Shown piece after piece: positions 1-7,720 of a DNA stretch of 41,333 bases. The DNA comes from Clostridiales bacterium GWF2_38_85 (GTDB lineage Bacteria; Bacillota; Clostridia; Oscillospirales; CAG-382). The position numbers and the translations under genes were made by a program. Every line of letters starts with the position of its first letter. The stretch's first letter is position 1. Below the pieces are notes generated by a model. It saw only the letters and a program-made list of their open reading frames with translations, did no database searches and was not told the origin of the DNA. The stretch spans positions 1-41,333 of the forward strand of contig MGOY01000010.1 of NCBI GenBank assembly GCA_001797275.1, in the 5' to 3' direction.

Positions 1-369
1 ATGAATTACCTTAGCGATTTTGAAAAAGCCTTTTCTGTACGGCTTTTTCAAAATCAATAATATCCTGATTCATTTGTTAGTTTAATATAGCATGGAAAAG
101 TCTTTACTGTATGGACTTTTTCGAGAAATTTTTTCTACTGTTTATTATAGAAATAGTATTATCACCTCCGCGACAATAATATTCGTTAAAGACAAAAACT
201 CTATGTCATATACACCGCTCCCTTCGTTATCTATTCTAACAACTCCGTTGTCCGTTACATTGGACTTCCAATAAAATTGTATAAAAAAATAAGCCTATCG
301 CATTTCTGCGATCTGAACTCATCCGAAGGCGAGCTGATTAAATTGATTTGATTATTGATATAAATAGTA
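1..369. other. Non-coding stretch downstream of the amidase gene
   Basis: No convincing gene is seen here. The stretch holds a 14-bp perfect hairpin (17-54), a second related hairpin (95-122) and a small 6-bp hairpin (297-302 with 307-312). On the minus strand the small hairpin is followed by a T-rich run, so it could end the amidase transcript. A minus-strand reading of about 45 codons around 140-290 is protein-like but has no start codon, so it may be the remains of a gene end. Confidence 0.5.
17..54. terminator. Perfect 14-bp hairpin, probable bidirectional terminator
   Basis: Bases 17-30 pair perfectly with 41-54 around a 10-base loop. The stem has A-runs on one side and T-runs on the other, so it could terminate transcription in either direction. 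It lies at the window edge, and the gene it serves on the left is not visible. Confidence 0.6.
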
Positions 370-936
370 TTATTCAAAACCGAAATATCTTAATAATCCC
401 AAATAGATACCATATGCAAATTGATATTGATCATCTCGCAACTTTTGAGCATCAGCTTGATTTGTTACGTAGGCCAGCTCTGCAAGCACTGCCGGCATAG
501 TAGTATTACGTAAAACATATAAAGCTCTTGCAAAAATGCCGTTGTTTTTTGTGCCGACAACATCCACGATTCCGCTCATTATTTTTTCAGCAAGCCAGTT
601 CGCCTGACTGTTATATCGATAAATGTACATTTCGGTTCCGTTAACTTGCGGATTAAAGTTAGCATTTGCATGAATACTGATAAAATAATCAGCAGGCCAT
701 CTATTTGCCAGCCATACTCGTTCTGCTAAGCTGGTGCTATTGCTTGTACCAAGGACAGTATCAGCTATAGGTCTTGATAGACGAACTTCAAAACGGGGAT
801 CATTGTCGAGTAACTCTTTAAGGTAAACACCGACCTGATAAGTTATGTCTTGCTCAAATAGCCCATTACCGACTGCACCGGTATTATGATATCCCGTTGG
901 ATTATGTCCTTGATCAATAAATATTTTTATTGCCAT
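370..936 (-). CDS. N-acetylmuramoyl-L-alanine amidase (Amidase_3 family)
   Basis: Zinc-dependent amidase that cleaves the bond between N-acetylmuramic acid and the L-alanine of the stem peptide in peptidoglycan. The 188-residue protein is a single Amidase_3 domain. Zinc ligands fit His11 (IDQGHN), Glu28 and His89 (SIHANA), and the catalytic Glu is Glu153 in the AELAYVTN motif. There is no signal peptide, anchor or cell-wall-binding repeat, so export is not evident; CwlD-like or phage-type lytic roles are both possible. The ATG start gives the full domain from its first strand. Nothing nearby suggests an operon. The family call is secure; the biological role (sporulation, lysis or remodelling) is not. 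Confidence 0.88.
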   Translation of the reverse strand: MAIKIFIDQGHNPTGYHNTGAVGNGLFEQDITYQVGVYLKELLDNDPRFEVRLSRPIADTVLGTSNSTSLAERVWLANRWPADYFISIHANANFNPQVNGTEMYIYRYNSQANWLAEKIMSGIVDVVGTKNNGIFARALYVLRNTTMPAVLAELAYVTNQADAQKLRDDQYQFAYGIYLGLLRYFGFE

Positions 937-1013
937 AAATTCACTTCATTTCAAAAAATAATATATCAATACTATTATACGAATTTAACTTACTTCTGCT
1001 AAACAATTTTTAA

Positions 1014-1439
1014 TCAATAGTTATTTACTCTATCAATAAATTTTTTAATATTGTCTATTGTTGGTTTATTTAAGAAGTGTTCTATTTTCTCAACTTGTTC
1101 TGTTTCATTTTCCGAATGATTGATTATACATAATAGTTTATTCAATACATCGTGCCTATATAATAAATACTCTCCAACCGCCATTCCTTCGGCGGTTGGT
1201 TTTATATATCCGTATCGTTCAAAAATTACAAGTCCAGCATATTTTAAATTATTCACCATTTTTGATGCTGATGAAGGCTTAACATGGAGCTTCCTTGCAA
1301 TTTCGGTAATTCGAACATAATCTCTTGTTTCCATCATTCTGGATATCATTTCAAGATAATCCTCCATTGATGTAGTTATTTGAGAATTATCATTTAGTTG
1401 ATATCCCTTTAATGTATAAAAATCAGAATTATTATTCAT
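1014..1439 (-). CDS. DtxR/MntR-family metal-dependent transcriptional regulator
   Basis: Metal-sensing repressor of the DtxR family. An N-terminal winged helix (about residues 25-85) is followed by a dimerisation/metal-binding region. Residues matching the MntR binuclear site are all present: Asp27, Glu30, His96, Glu117, Glu120 and His121. The length of 141 residues matches the short MntR type without an SH3-like domain. The ATG start is preceded by AGGA at normal spacing. The gene is divergent from feoAB, with a palindrome in the shared spacer, so it most likely controls ferrous iron uptake and perhaps itself. The ligand set is MntR-like, so the true metal (Fe or Mn) is uncertain, but context favours Fe(II). 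Confidence 0.87.
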   Translation of the reverse strand: MNNNSDFYTLKGYQLNDNSQITTSMEDYLEMISRMMETRDYVRITEIARKLHVKPSSASKMVNNLKYAGLVIFERYGYIKPTAEGMAVGEYLLYRHDVLNKLLCIINHSENETEQVEKIEHFLNKPTIDNIKKFIDRVNNY

Positions 1440-1500
1440 TTAATTCATCCTGTCTAAAAATTTTGTCACATAAACGACTTAACAACCATACTATAGCATT

Positions 1501-1523
1501 AGAAAACAATGTTTCCTTATACT
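1501..1523 (+). promoter_or_regulatory. feoA -10 box overlapped by a palindromic operator candidate
   Basis: AGAAAACAATGTTTCCT (1501-1517) is an imperfect palindrome: eight-base arms with one mismatched pair around a central A. It ends directly at a TATACT -10 box (1518-1523). GGAG at 1538-1541 is the feoA ribosome binding site. The position is what a DtxR-type repressor site would need. Binding by the neighbouring regulator is inferred. Confidence 0.55.
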
Positions 1524-1550
1524 AAATTATATTAATTGGAGTGAATATAT

Positions 1551-1775
1551 ATGAATACATTAAAAGATTTAAAACAAGGACAGATAGGGAAAGTTAATTC
1601 GTTATTGTCAACCGGCAGCATGCGTAGGAGATTACAGGATATAGGGTTGATAGAAGGAACTGATGTTGAATGTTTGCAAAAAAGTCCTGCAGGTGATCCT
1701 ATAGCATATCTGATAAGAGGAGCTGTAATTGCTCTGAGATCAGAGGACTCATCGAATATTCTAATTAATTATTAA
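1551..1775 (+). CDS. feoA: Ferrous iron transport protein A
   Basis: Small cytosolic SH3-like protein (74 residues) that works with the FeoB iron transporter. The Feo pattern is clear: an N-terminal 'L..L..GQ.G.V' segment, then a central 'RRRLQDIGLIEGTDVE' segment, then a 'GDPIAYLIRGAVIALR' segment typical of FeoA C-termini. The ATG start has GGAG nine bases upstream. The stop is 33 bases before feoB and the two are surely co-transcribed. Metal regulation by the divergent DtxR-type protein is likely. Family and operon position make the call secure. Confidence 0.95.
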   Translation: MNTLKDLKQGQIGKVNSLLSTGSMRRRLQDIGLIEGTDVECLQKSPAGDPIAYLIRGAVIALRSEDSSNILINY

Positions 1776-1808
1776 AATACAAATGCAATAAAGCGAGGTA
1801 CTTTTAAT

Positions 1809-3953
1809 ATGGGATTAACAAATAATTCTACAGGTATTAAAGCAGTCGATTCAGGTTTGGTTATTAGAAAACAAACTCCTAATGATAAAATAATTGCAGT
1901 AGCAGGCAATCCGAATGTGGGTAAAAGTACCGTGTTCAACAGTCTTACAGGGTTAAATCAGCATACTGGTAACTGGTCAGGTAAGACTGTCACTAACGCA
2001 CAAGGATATTGCACACATGGTGATATGACATATGTTCTTGTCGATATTCCAGGTACATATTCACTTATGGCACATTCAGCAGAAGAAGAAGTCGCGCGAG
2101 ATTTTATTTGTTTCGGAGATTCAGATGCAGTAATTGTAGTATGCGATGCTACATGTCTTGAGCGGAATTTAAATCTTGTACTGCAGACAATTGAAATTAC
2201 AGATAAGGTTGTTGTTTGTGTCAATCTTATGGATGAAGCAAAAAAGAAAAATATAAAAATAGATTTTGAAGGGATATCATCAAAGCTTGGTGTTCCTGTA
2301 GTTGGAACTATTGCAAGGAAAAAGAAGAGCCTAAGCAATTTAATGCAATCAGTTAGTGAACTATTAAATTGTGAAAACAAGAAAGTACCGATAAAAATCG
2401 AATATAATACAACTATAGAAGAAGCAGTGGATATAGTTGAGCCCATTTTAAAGCAAAAACTGAACAATAAAATTAACTCACGTTGGTTAAGTTTAAAACT
2501 TTTAGATTATGATGAAACGCTGATTCAATCACTGAATAAGTATTTGAGTTACGATATATTTTCAGATACAGAAGTAAAGGAAAGTTTAGAACAAGCGGTA
2601 AGTTATCTGACTGATAATGGATTCACAAAAGAGTCATTGCGAGATGAAATTGTCTCGTGTTTAGTAAGAACAGCAGAAGATGTATGCTCTGACACAATGC
2701 AATTCGAGGAAGCTGATTACAATGCAAGAGACCGGAAGATAGATAAAGTACTGACAAGCAAATGGACAGGATTTCCAATAATGATTGCAATTTTGTTAAT
2801 CGTATTCTGGATTACGATTACAGTTGCAAATATACCTTCTGAAATTTTGGCAAAAGGTCTCTTTTGGATAGAAGACAGACTTACTGATTTATTTCATTAT
2901 TTTGATGCTCCAAACTGGTTACATGGTATGTTGGTACTTGGTGTTTATAGAGTGCTGGCATGGGTAATAGCTGTTATGTTGCCACCAATGGCGATATTCT
3001 TTCCGTTATTTACATTACTTGAAGATTTGGGTTATCTTCCGAGAGTTGCATTTAATCTCGATAAATACTTTAAAAAGTGCTGTGCCTGCGGCAAACAAGC
3101 TTTAACAATGTGTATGGGATTTGGCTGTAATGCCGCAGGCATTATAGGATGCAGAATTATAGACTCACCGCGCGAACGATTGATTGCTATGATAACAAAT
3201 AATTTTGTTCCATGCAATGGACGCTTTCCAACACTTATTGCAATAATATCAATGTTTTTTGTTGGTGTTGTTGTTTGTCCTTTCAATTCATTATTTTCTG
3301 CATTCCTTCTTACTTGCGTTATTATTTTAGGGATTCTTATGACCTTCGCAGTTTCAAAACTATTAACTATAACTATATTAAAGGGTGTGCCGTCTTCTTT
3401 TACTCTTGAGTTACCACCATATCGTAAACCTCAGTTAGGCAGAGTTATTGTTCGATCTATTTTTGACAGAACGCTGTTTGTTTTAAGCAGAGCGATTGTT
3501 GTTGCTGCACCTGCAGGATTAATTATATGGCTCATGGCAAATATATCAGTTGGTGATTTGACATTACTTGCTCATTGTTCAGGATTTTTAGATCCGTTCG
3601 CTAAATTGCTTGGAATGGATGGTGCTATATTATTAGCGTTCATTTTAGGATTCCCAGCTAATGAAATTGTTGTCCCAATTATTATTATGACTTATATGTC
3701 AACAGGTAGTATTTTAGAGCTAGATAGTTTAGCTAGCTTAAAACAGCTGTTAGTCGATAATGGATGGACATGGATTACAGCGGTATGTGTCATGCTGTTC
3801 TCTTTGATGCACTGGCCTTGTTCTACAACATGCTTAACTATAAAAAAAGAAACACAGAGCTTAAAATGGACGGCGGTTTCGTTCGTAATACCTACTGTAA
3901 TAGGGTTAATTGTTTGTTTTGTATTCGCAAATATTGCCAAGTTATTCTTATAA
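1809..3953 (+). CDS. feoB: Ferrous iron transporter B
   Basis: Inner-membrane Fe(II) transporter with an N-terminal G-domain. The GTPase motifs are visible: P-loop GNPNVGKST (residues 33-41), DIPGTYSL (G3) and NLMD (G4). A helical linker follows, then a polytopic membrane region from about residue 320 with the FeoB Cys-rich segment (CCACGKQALTMCMGFGCNA) and the LPR and PCNGRFPT gate motifs. At 714 residues it is full length. It follows feoA in an operon. The gene is immediately followed by an IS3 transposase remnant, so the region downstream has been invaded, but the reading frame looks complete and ends in a hydrophobic helix as expected. Confidence 0.97.
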   Translation: MGLTNNSTGIKAVDSGLVIRKQTPNDKIIAVAGNPNVGKSTVFNSLTGLNQHTGNWSGKTVTNAQGYCTHGDMTYVLVDIPGTYSLMAHSAEEEVARDFICFGDSDAVIVVCDATCLERNLNLVLQTIEITDKVVVCVNLMDEAKKKNIKIDFEGISSKLGVPVVGTIARKKKSLSNLMQSVSELLNCENKKVPIKIEYNTTIEEAVDIVEPILKQKLNNKINSRWLSLKLLDYDETLIQSLNKYLSYDIFSDTEVKESLEQAVSYLTDNGFTKESLRDEIVSCLVRTAEDVCSDTMQFEEADYNARDRKIDKVLTSKWTGFPIMIAILLIVFWITITVANIPSEILAKGLFWIEDRLTDLFHYFDAPNWLHGMLVLGVYRVLAWVIAVMLPPMAIFFPLFTLLEDLGYLPRVAFNLDKYFKKCCACGKQALTMCMGFGCNAAGIIGCRIIDSPRERLIAMITNNFVPCNGRFPTLIAIISMFFVGVVVCPFNSLFSAFLLTCVIILGILMTFAVSKLLTITILKGVPSSFTLELPPYRKPQLGRVIVRSIFDRTLFVLSRAIVVAAPAGLIIWLMANISVGDLTLLAHCSGFLDPFAKLLGMDGAILLAFILGFPANEIVVPIIIMTYMSTGSILELDSLASLKQLLVDNGWTWITAVCVMLFSLMHWPCSTTCLTIKKETQSLKWTAVSFVIPTVIGLIVCFVFANIAKLFL

Positions 3954-3992
3954 AATAAAACAAAAGTTAGATATAATAAAATCAAACAAAGA

Positions 3993-4229
3993 ATGAATGG
4001 TACGGGAAAATGTTATGACAATGCCCGGATGGAGCGCTTTTTCGCCACGCTGAAAAAGGAAAAGTTGTACCGGATACCAACGCATCGTTTACCGATGGAA
4101 CAAGTAAAATCAATAATTTTCAGATACATAATGGTCTATTATAACCGCAAGAGGATATACACCCGAAATCCCGGAGAATTGCCTCCTGCTGTTTATCGGG
4201 AAACCATGTTAAAGCATTCAGCAGCTTAA
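3993..4229 (+). pseudogene. IS3-family transposase (OrfB) C-terminal fragment
   Basis: The 78 codons match the last part of an IS3/IS150-type DDE transposase. 'KCYDNARMERFFATLKKE' carries the final catalytic Glu (residue 14), and 'YYNRKRIYTRNPGELPPAVY' is the usual C-terminus. The first catalytic Asp residues and the whole N-terminal two thirds are missing. Upstream of the ATG the frame runs into unrelated sequence after feoB, so the copy is truncated and inactive. A 17-bp hairpin lies about 45 bases downstream and may represent IS-end sequence. Confidence 0.85.
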
Positions 4230-4273
4230 AACTGCTGATGGATTACAACAGTGGATGTATTTATTTTAATACA

Positions 4274-4311
4274 TTGGTGAGACAACTTTTTGCGAAAAGT
4301 TGTCTCACCAA
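4274..4311. repeat. Perfect 17-bp inverted repeat, probable IS end pair
   Basis: Bases 4274-4290 are perfectly complementary to 4295-4311 around a TGCG loop. The arm reads TTGGTGAGACAACTTTT. There is no T-run, so it is not a typical terminator. Its place just behind the IS3 transposase tail, and a CA end at 4312-4313, suggest two abutting IS termini or a folded IS end. Confidence 0.6.
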
Positions 4312-4423
4312 CACCCTTCTTTCAAATGAGAGTCCCAGAAATCAAATTTAGTGTGTTTCCCCGACTGTATCTGGCTTGATAAGTCCATAAACCTTTGCTG
4401 GGATATCACTTGTTACAAAATGT

Positions 4424-5301
4424 ATTTTATTTAAAGACTGAGCTGATCAATGGCTTATCTCATATAAGTTCGTCAAGGTAAAAGAACATACTTATAATTT
4501 TACTTATGAGAGCAACATCGATAAATATTTGAAACATTACTTCGGTAATTTTGATTTGCGAAACATTAAACTGTCTGATATACAGGACTATTTTAATAAA
4601 ACAAAACTGGCAAAATCGACAATGTTAAAGCAACGCATTATTATAAATGATATGTTCGAAAAAGCAATTATTAACGATCATTGTTATAAGAACCCGATCT
4701 AAAATATAAAGGTAGGGAGTAGGGAAGTTGGCGATCGGAAGATATGGACCGAAGCAGAGTATAAAAAAGCATATAGTCATTCTGTTGATAAACCAGAAGC
4801 GATCGGGCTAATTATCTTGATGTATACAGGAATGCGTAGGAGCGAACTGCTGGCTTTAAATGGGGAGATATAGACTTTACGCAACCAAAAAGCAGTCGTA
4901 CTGACGACAGTGAAGATCATCGAAGGCGATTCGAAGACGGAATCATCAAAAAATTTATACCTATCTCAGACGAGCTGGTCGAGTATCTGAAAAAGCATAA
5001 AAAACCAAAATCCGAATATGTAACTGTCGTCAGAGTATCGTTATCCTTCTCGAAACAATTTGTGAAATATATGGAGCAGATGGCTAAGCAAATAAAAGCT
5101 CCGGTTATTACCCCATATGGTGTCAGGCACTCATACGGAACGCTACTCAGAGCGCGCGGAGTTGATATATATACAATACATAAGGTTTTAGGGCACGCAA
5201 AAATTTCGGTCAATGCTGATATTTATGTGCATAATGATATTAATGTGCTTCACCGGCAAGTCAAATTAGACAAAAAAATAAAAAATAATCGTCAACTCTG
5301 A
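4424..5301 (+). pseudogene. Degraded tyrosine recombinase (phage/ICE integrase)
   Basis: Three reading-frame segments together spell an integrase. The N-terminal SAM-like part (about 4430-4699) starts 'FKD*ADQWLISYKFVK', with a TGA (4439-4441) where Trp is expected and a TAA at 4700-4702. A middle part contains the motif 'MYTGMRRSELLAL' with the first catalytic Arg (about 4820-4857). A one-base loss at about 4857-4860 shifts the frame, and a second shifted stretch lies at about 4885-4950. The C-terminal part (4861-5301) has 'VRHSYGTLLRARGVDIYTIHKVLGHA' and the Tyr motif 'ADIYVH'. The gene points at the 3' end of tRNA-Ser, its likely attachment site. Confidence 0.82.
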
Positions 5302-5341
5302 CGACAATTTGACGACATAAAGATATGTTTATCTGGACCGG

Positions 5342-5377
5342 AACAGCACTCTCGTGCGATAATGAGTGCTGTTTTTT
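5342..5377 (+). terminator. Rho-independent terminator after the integrase remnant
   Basis: ACAGCACTC (5343-5351) pairs with GAGTGCTGT (5364-5372), followed by a T-run (5373-5377). The orientation fits transcription from the integrase side. Confidence 0.8.
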
Positions 5378-5383
5378 CGTGTG

Positions 5384-5427
5384 AATAAATAAAAATATAC
5401 CTTGATATATCTGAAATATCAAGGTAT
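5384..5427 (-). terminator. Terminator of the tRNA-Ser transcript
   Basis: ATACCTTGATAT (5397-5408) pairs perfectly with 5416-5427. On the minus strand the stem is followed by a T-rich run (5384-5396), three bases after the tRNA CCA end. Confidence 0.8.
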
Positions 5428-5429
5428 TT

Positions 5430-5521
5430 TGGCGGAAAGAGAGGGATTCGAACCCTCGGAACGGTATTAGCGTTCACACGATTTCCAATCGTGCGCCTTA
5501 GACCAGCTCAGCCATCTTTCC
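5430..5521 (-). tRNA. tRNA-Ser (GGA anticodon)
   Basis: Read on the minus strand, the molecule starts GGAAAGA at 5521 and its seven-base acceptor stem closes at 5434-5440, with discriminator G and an encoded CCA (5430-5432). The anticodon loop TTGGAAA gives anticodon GGA, which reads UCC/UCU serine codons. A long variable arm typical of class II tRNAs precedes the T-loop GGTTCGAATCC. It has its own consensus promoter and terminator. Confidence 0.96.
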
Positions 5522-5588
5522 TTGTTGATATTCTGTTGAGCAAAGTAAAAAATGTTTGTAAGCGACACATTTATTTACCAGCTTTCGA

Positions 5589-5617
5589 ATTATAACATAT
5601 TCGTTTTTTTATGTCAA
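5589..5617 (-). promoter_or_regulatory. Sigma-A promoter of tRNA-Ser
   Basis: On the minus strand, TTGACA (5617-5612) and TATAAT (5594-5589) are separated by 17 bases, which is a perfect consensus match. Confidence 0.88.
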
Positions 5618-5855
5618 GTGCTTTTTACTCAAAGAAGAATTTTCGCGCATTACAAAATTGAGATGTTTTGTGAATGAGGAAATAAGTAAGAAATATTTAA
5701 AATTACAGACAAAATATATCGTTTGTTTTTATCTGATATGAAACATTTGGTTAAAAGCTATTGCAAACGATAGGATATTATGATATGACAATTTTAGCCA
5801 AATAAAACTAACATATGAATTTTATAAGCTAATATACCATAAGGAGTAATACATA
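5618..5855. other. AT-rich intergenic stretch before the lipoprotein gene
   Basis: I see no gene or stable hairpin here. An AAGGAG ribosome binding site ends the stretch and serves the ATG at 5856. Confidence 0.5.
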
Positions 5856-6643
5856 ATGAAAATGAAAAGAATCAGTTTGTTTATCAGTTTTATAATAATT
5901 TTTATGGTGTTATTAACTGCATGTAATCCTAATGACACAGTTTCGGAAGCAAACAATATTTCAGGAACTTCTATTGTTTCAAGTACATCAGAATCAACAA
6001 CAAGCGAAACAACCTCTGATAATACTTTAAGTGAAGCAGCAAGCGAACCAGAAGCATCAGATACTGAATCGACAACAAGCTCAGACATTAGCGATGTCAG
6101 CAGCGGCGAAAGCACAGAAATCAAGCTGACCACCGTTATTGAAAACGAAACTGAGGCACCTGAAGGATTCAAGAGTATAACAATAACCTTTACGATAATA
6201 ACCCGATCACTCTCGATATGGTGATACCGGAGGAGTGGACATTGATTCCATATGATGGTATAAATAGAATTTTTGGCATGACTCCTTGCTATGCTGTTGA
6301 TATAATTGTAAATGAAAATAATATCGGCTCAATTTCTAATAGTGTATTTCAATTAAATGACATTAATCAACCCTCATATCAGGAAATCTATTGCTATTTA
6401 AGAGAAAATCATAGAGACTTTCTTAATGAATATAATGAAATTAACAAAGCAGATAAAACCAGCACAGCAATCACAAGACCATTTAATGACTTTAGCGGTG
6501 AAGATGAGTTTGACACCGGTATAGTATCATATGATATCAATCTTATGAAGTACATAGGCATCAGCTTTGATGAAGATATCCTTACCGAAGAACAGATTCA
6601 GACAATGGCTGAAAGCATAAAGCTGTCGGAAGCAGAAAATTAA
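5856..6643 (+). pseudogene. Secreted lipoprotein gene split by a one-base frameshift
   Basis: The 5' part encodes a lipoprotein signal peptide with lipobox LLTAC (Cys23) and a long Ser/Thr/Glu-rich linker (about residues 24-95). After 'EAPEGFK' the frame shifts. Restoring one A near 6171 (AAGAG to AAAGAG) joins it to a second frame reading 'EYNNNLYDNNPITLDMVIPEEW' and continuing to 6643. The joined product would be about 262 residues: a lipid anchor, a flexible stalk and a globular C-terminal domain of unknown family. The seven-base overlap of the two frames contains no obvious slippery heptamer. A real disruption or a sequencing error are both possible. The function is unknown. Confidence 0.7.
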
Positions 6644-6787
6644 AATAATTCTTAAATTGAAATTTTTTATTAAGAACTGTTTAATTCCTGCAAAGCAAAT
6701 ATATGATTATATAAATACAAACAGATAAATATACTGTAGCAGATGTAGCAAGTAAAATAGGTCTTTTCTATTAAAGCTTTATATAAT

Positions 6788-6814
6788 AAAACCGAACCTT
6801 CACAGTTCGGTTTT
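6788..6814. terminator. Hairpin terminator between convergent genes
   Basis: AAAACCGAAC (6788-6797) pairs with GTTCGGTTTT (6805-6814). It lies just past the stop of the minus-strand zinc-ribbon gene, with T-rich flanks on both strands. Confidence 0.75.
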
Positions 6815-6817
6815 TCG

Positions 6818-7471
6818 TTATGTTGTTTTTGTTGTATCATCCGGATGTTTTCTATAATACCATTCCAAAAACTCGCCAAAGGTCAGCTTTTTTGCTTCTT
6901 TGCAAAGCTGAATGACAACCATCATGTTTTTTGACGAGCCAAGTATGTATTTGTGATTATTAAAACTAATCACAGCTTTCCAAAGACAACAGGAATCATC
7001 GAAATAGACACCTGAAATACCGTTTCCTTTTATATCTTCTTGAGCTAAAATATATTTTCTTATTTCTTTTGTAAATTTATGAATGCGTAAGTTTTCCTTT
7101 GTTTCTAATGAAGGATGTTTTAAAGTTGTACAACCGCAGCTTTGATATTTACCATTTAATAACGACGAATAAGGCTTATAGGTCTGCTTGCCACAGTCGC
7201 AGCGACACATCCAGAGTGTTTCTTTCCCACATGTTTTTTCTGGGTATACAGCAACCAAGCTTCCAAATCTTTTTCCGGCAATATTATTTTCGGCAGTTTT
7301 TATATAATCGTTACAACCACAGCTCTGTTTTCGTATTATTTCATCGTGTGTGGCACTGATTTCATTCCCACAGTCGCAACTGCAAAGCCACATAATACGT
7401 CCGAATTTACGCTCATTGGTTTTTCTGGTTACAACAAGCTTACCAAATCTCTTGTTCGTTAAATTAAGCAT
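6818..7471 (-). CDS. Double zinc-ribbon protein with AP2-like DNA-binding domain
   Basis: The 217-residue protein has two repeats of about 45 residues. Each starts 'RFG.L' and carries CxCDCG...CGC: Cys30/32/34/51/53 and Cys89/91/93/112/114. A C-terminal segment (about 145-190, 'GVYFDDSCCLWKAVISFNNHKY') resembles AP2/ERF-type DNA-binding domains. Such architectures are common in phages and integrative elements and suggest a nucleic-acid-binding protein, though the cargo is unknown. The ATG at 7471 is chosen because AAGGA lies at 7481-7485; an upstream in-frame start lacks a ribosome binding site. Upstream is a very AT-rich spacer with an 11-bp A/T-only inverted repeat (7537-7547/7567-7577). 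Confidence 0.75.
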   Translation of the reverse strand: MLNLTNKRFGKLVVTRKTNERKFGRIMWLCSCDCGNEISATHDEIIRKQSCGCNDYIKTAENNIAGKRFGSLVAVYPEKTCGKETLWMCRCDCGKQTYKPYSSLLNGKYQSCGCTTLKHPSLETKENLRIHKFTKEIRKYILAQEDIKGNGISGVYFDDSCCLWKAVISFNNHKYILGSSKNMMVVIQLCKEAKKLTFGEFLEWYYRKHPDDTTKTT

Positions 7472-7649
7472 TTTTACACATCCTTGAAAATGAAAAGTAA
7501 ATTTAGGCAATTTTAATTATTATAAACTATAAAATTAAATAAATATACATTTAACAAATAAACAAATATATTTATTTATTGCCATTCAGATAAATTTAAT
7601 GAATGAACAATATTTTTACTTGAAATTATCCTTGATTTTTACTCAAAAA

Positions 7650-7676
7650 AACAGATGACTTTATTTGTCATCTGTT
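7650..7676 (-). terminator. Terminator ending the nitrogen/pyrG/HAD gene set
   Basis: AACAGATGAC (7650-7659) pairs with GTCATCTGTT (7667-7676). On the minus strand a run of Ts follows (plus-strand A-run at 7645-7651). It lies about 45 bases after the HAD gene stop. Confidence 0.88.
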
Positions 7677-7720
7677 AAGTGTATATCGATTCTTTGATAT
7701 GTATATTGTCAAAAACAGTA

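Noticed and set aside
92-274. Plus-strand frame of 60 codons near the left end
   Set aside because: It begins inside a hairpin, has no ribosome binding site and resembles no protein. The opposite strand looks more protein-like but has a stop and no start.
1958-2467. Minus-strand frame of 169 codons inside feoB
   Set aside because: Lies fully antisense to the GTPase domain of feoB, is composed of low-complexity Ser/Thr/Phe and has no ribosome binding site.
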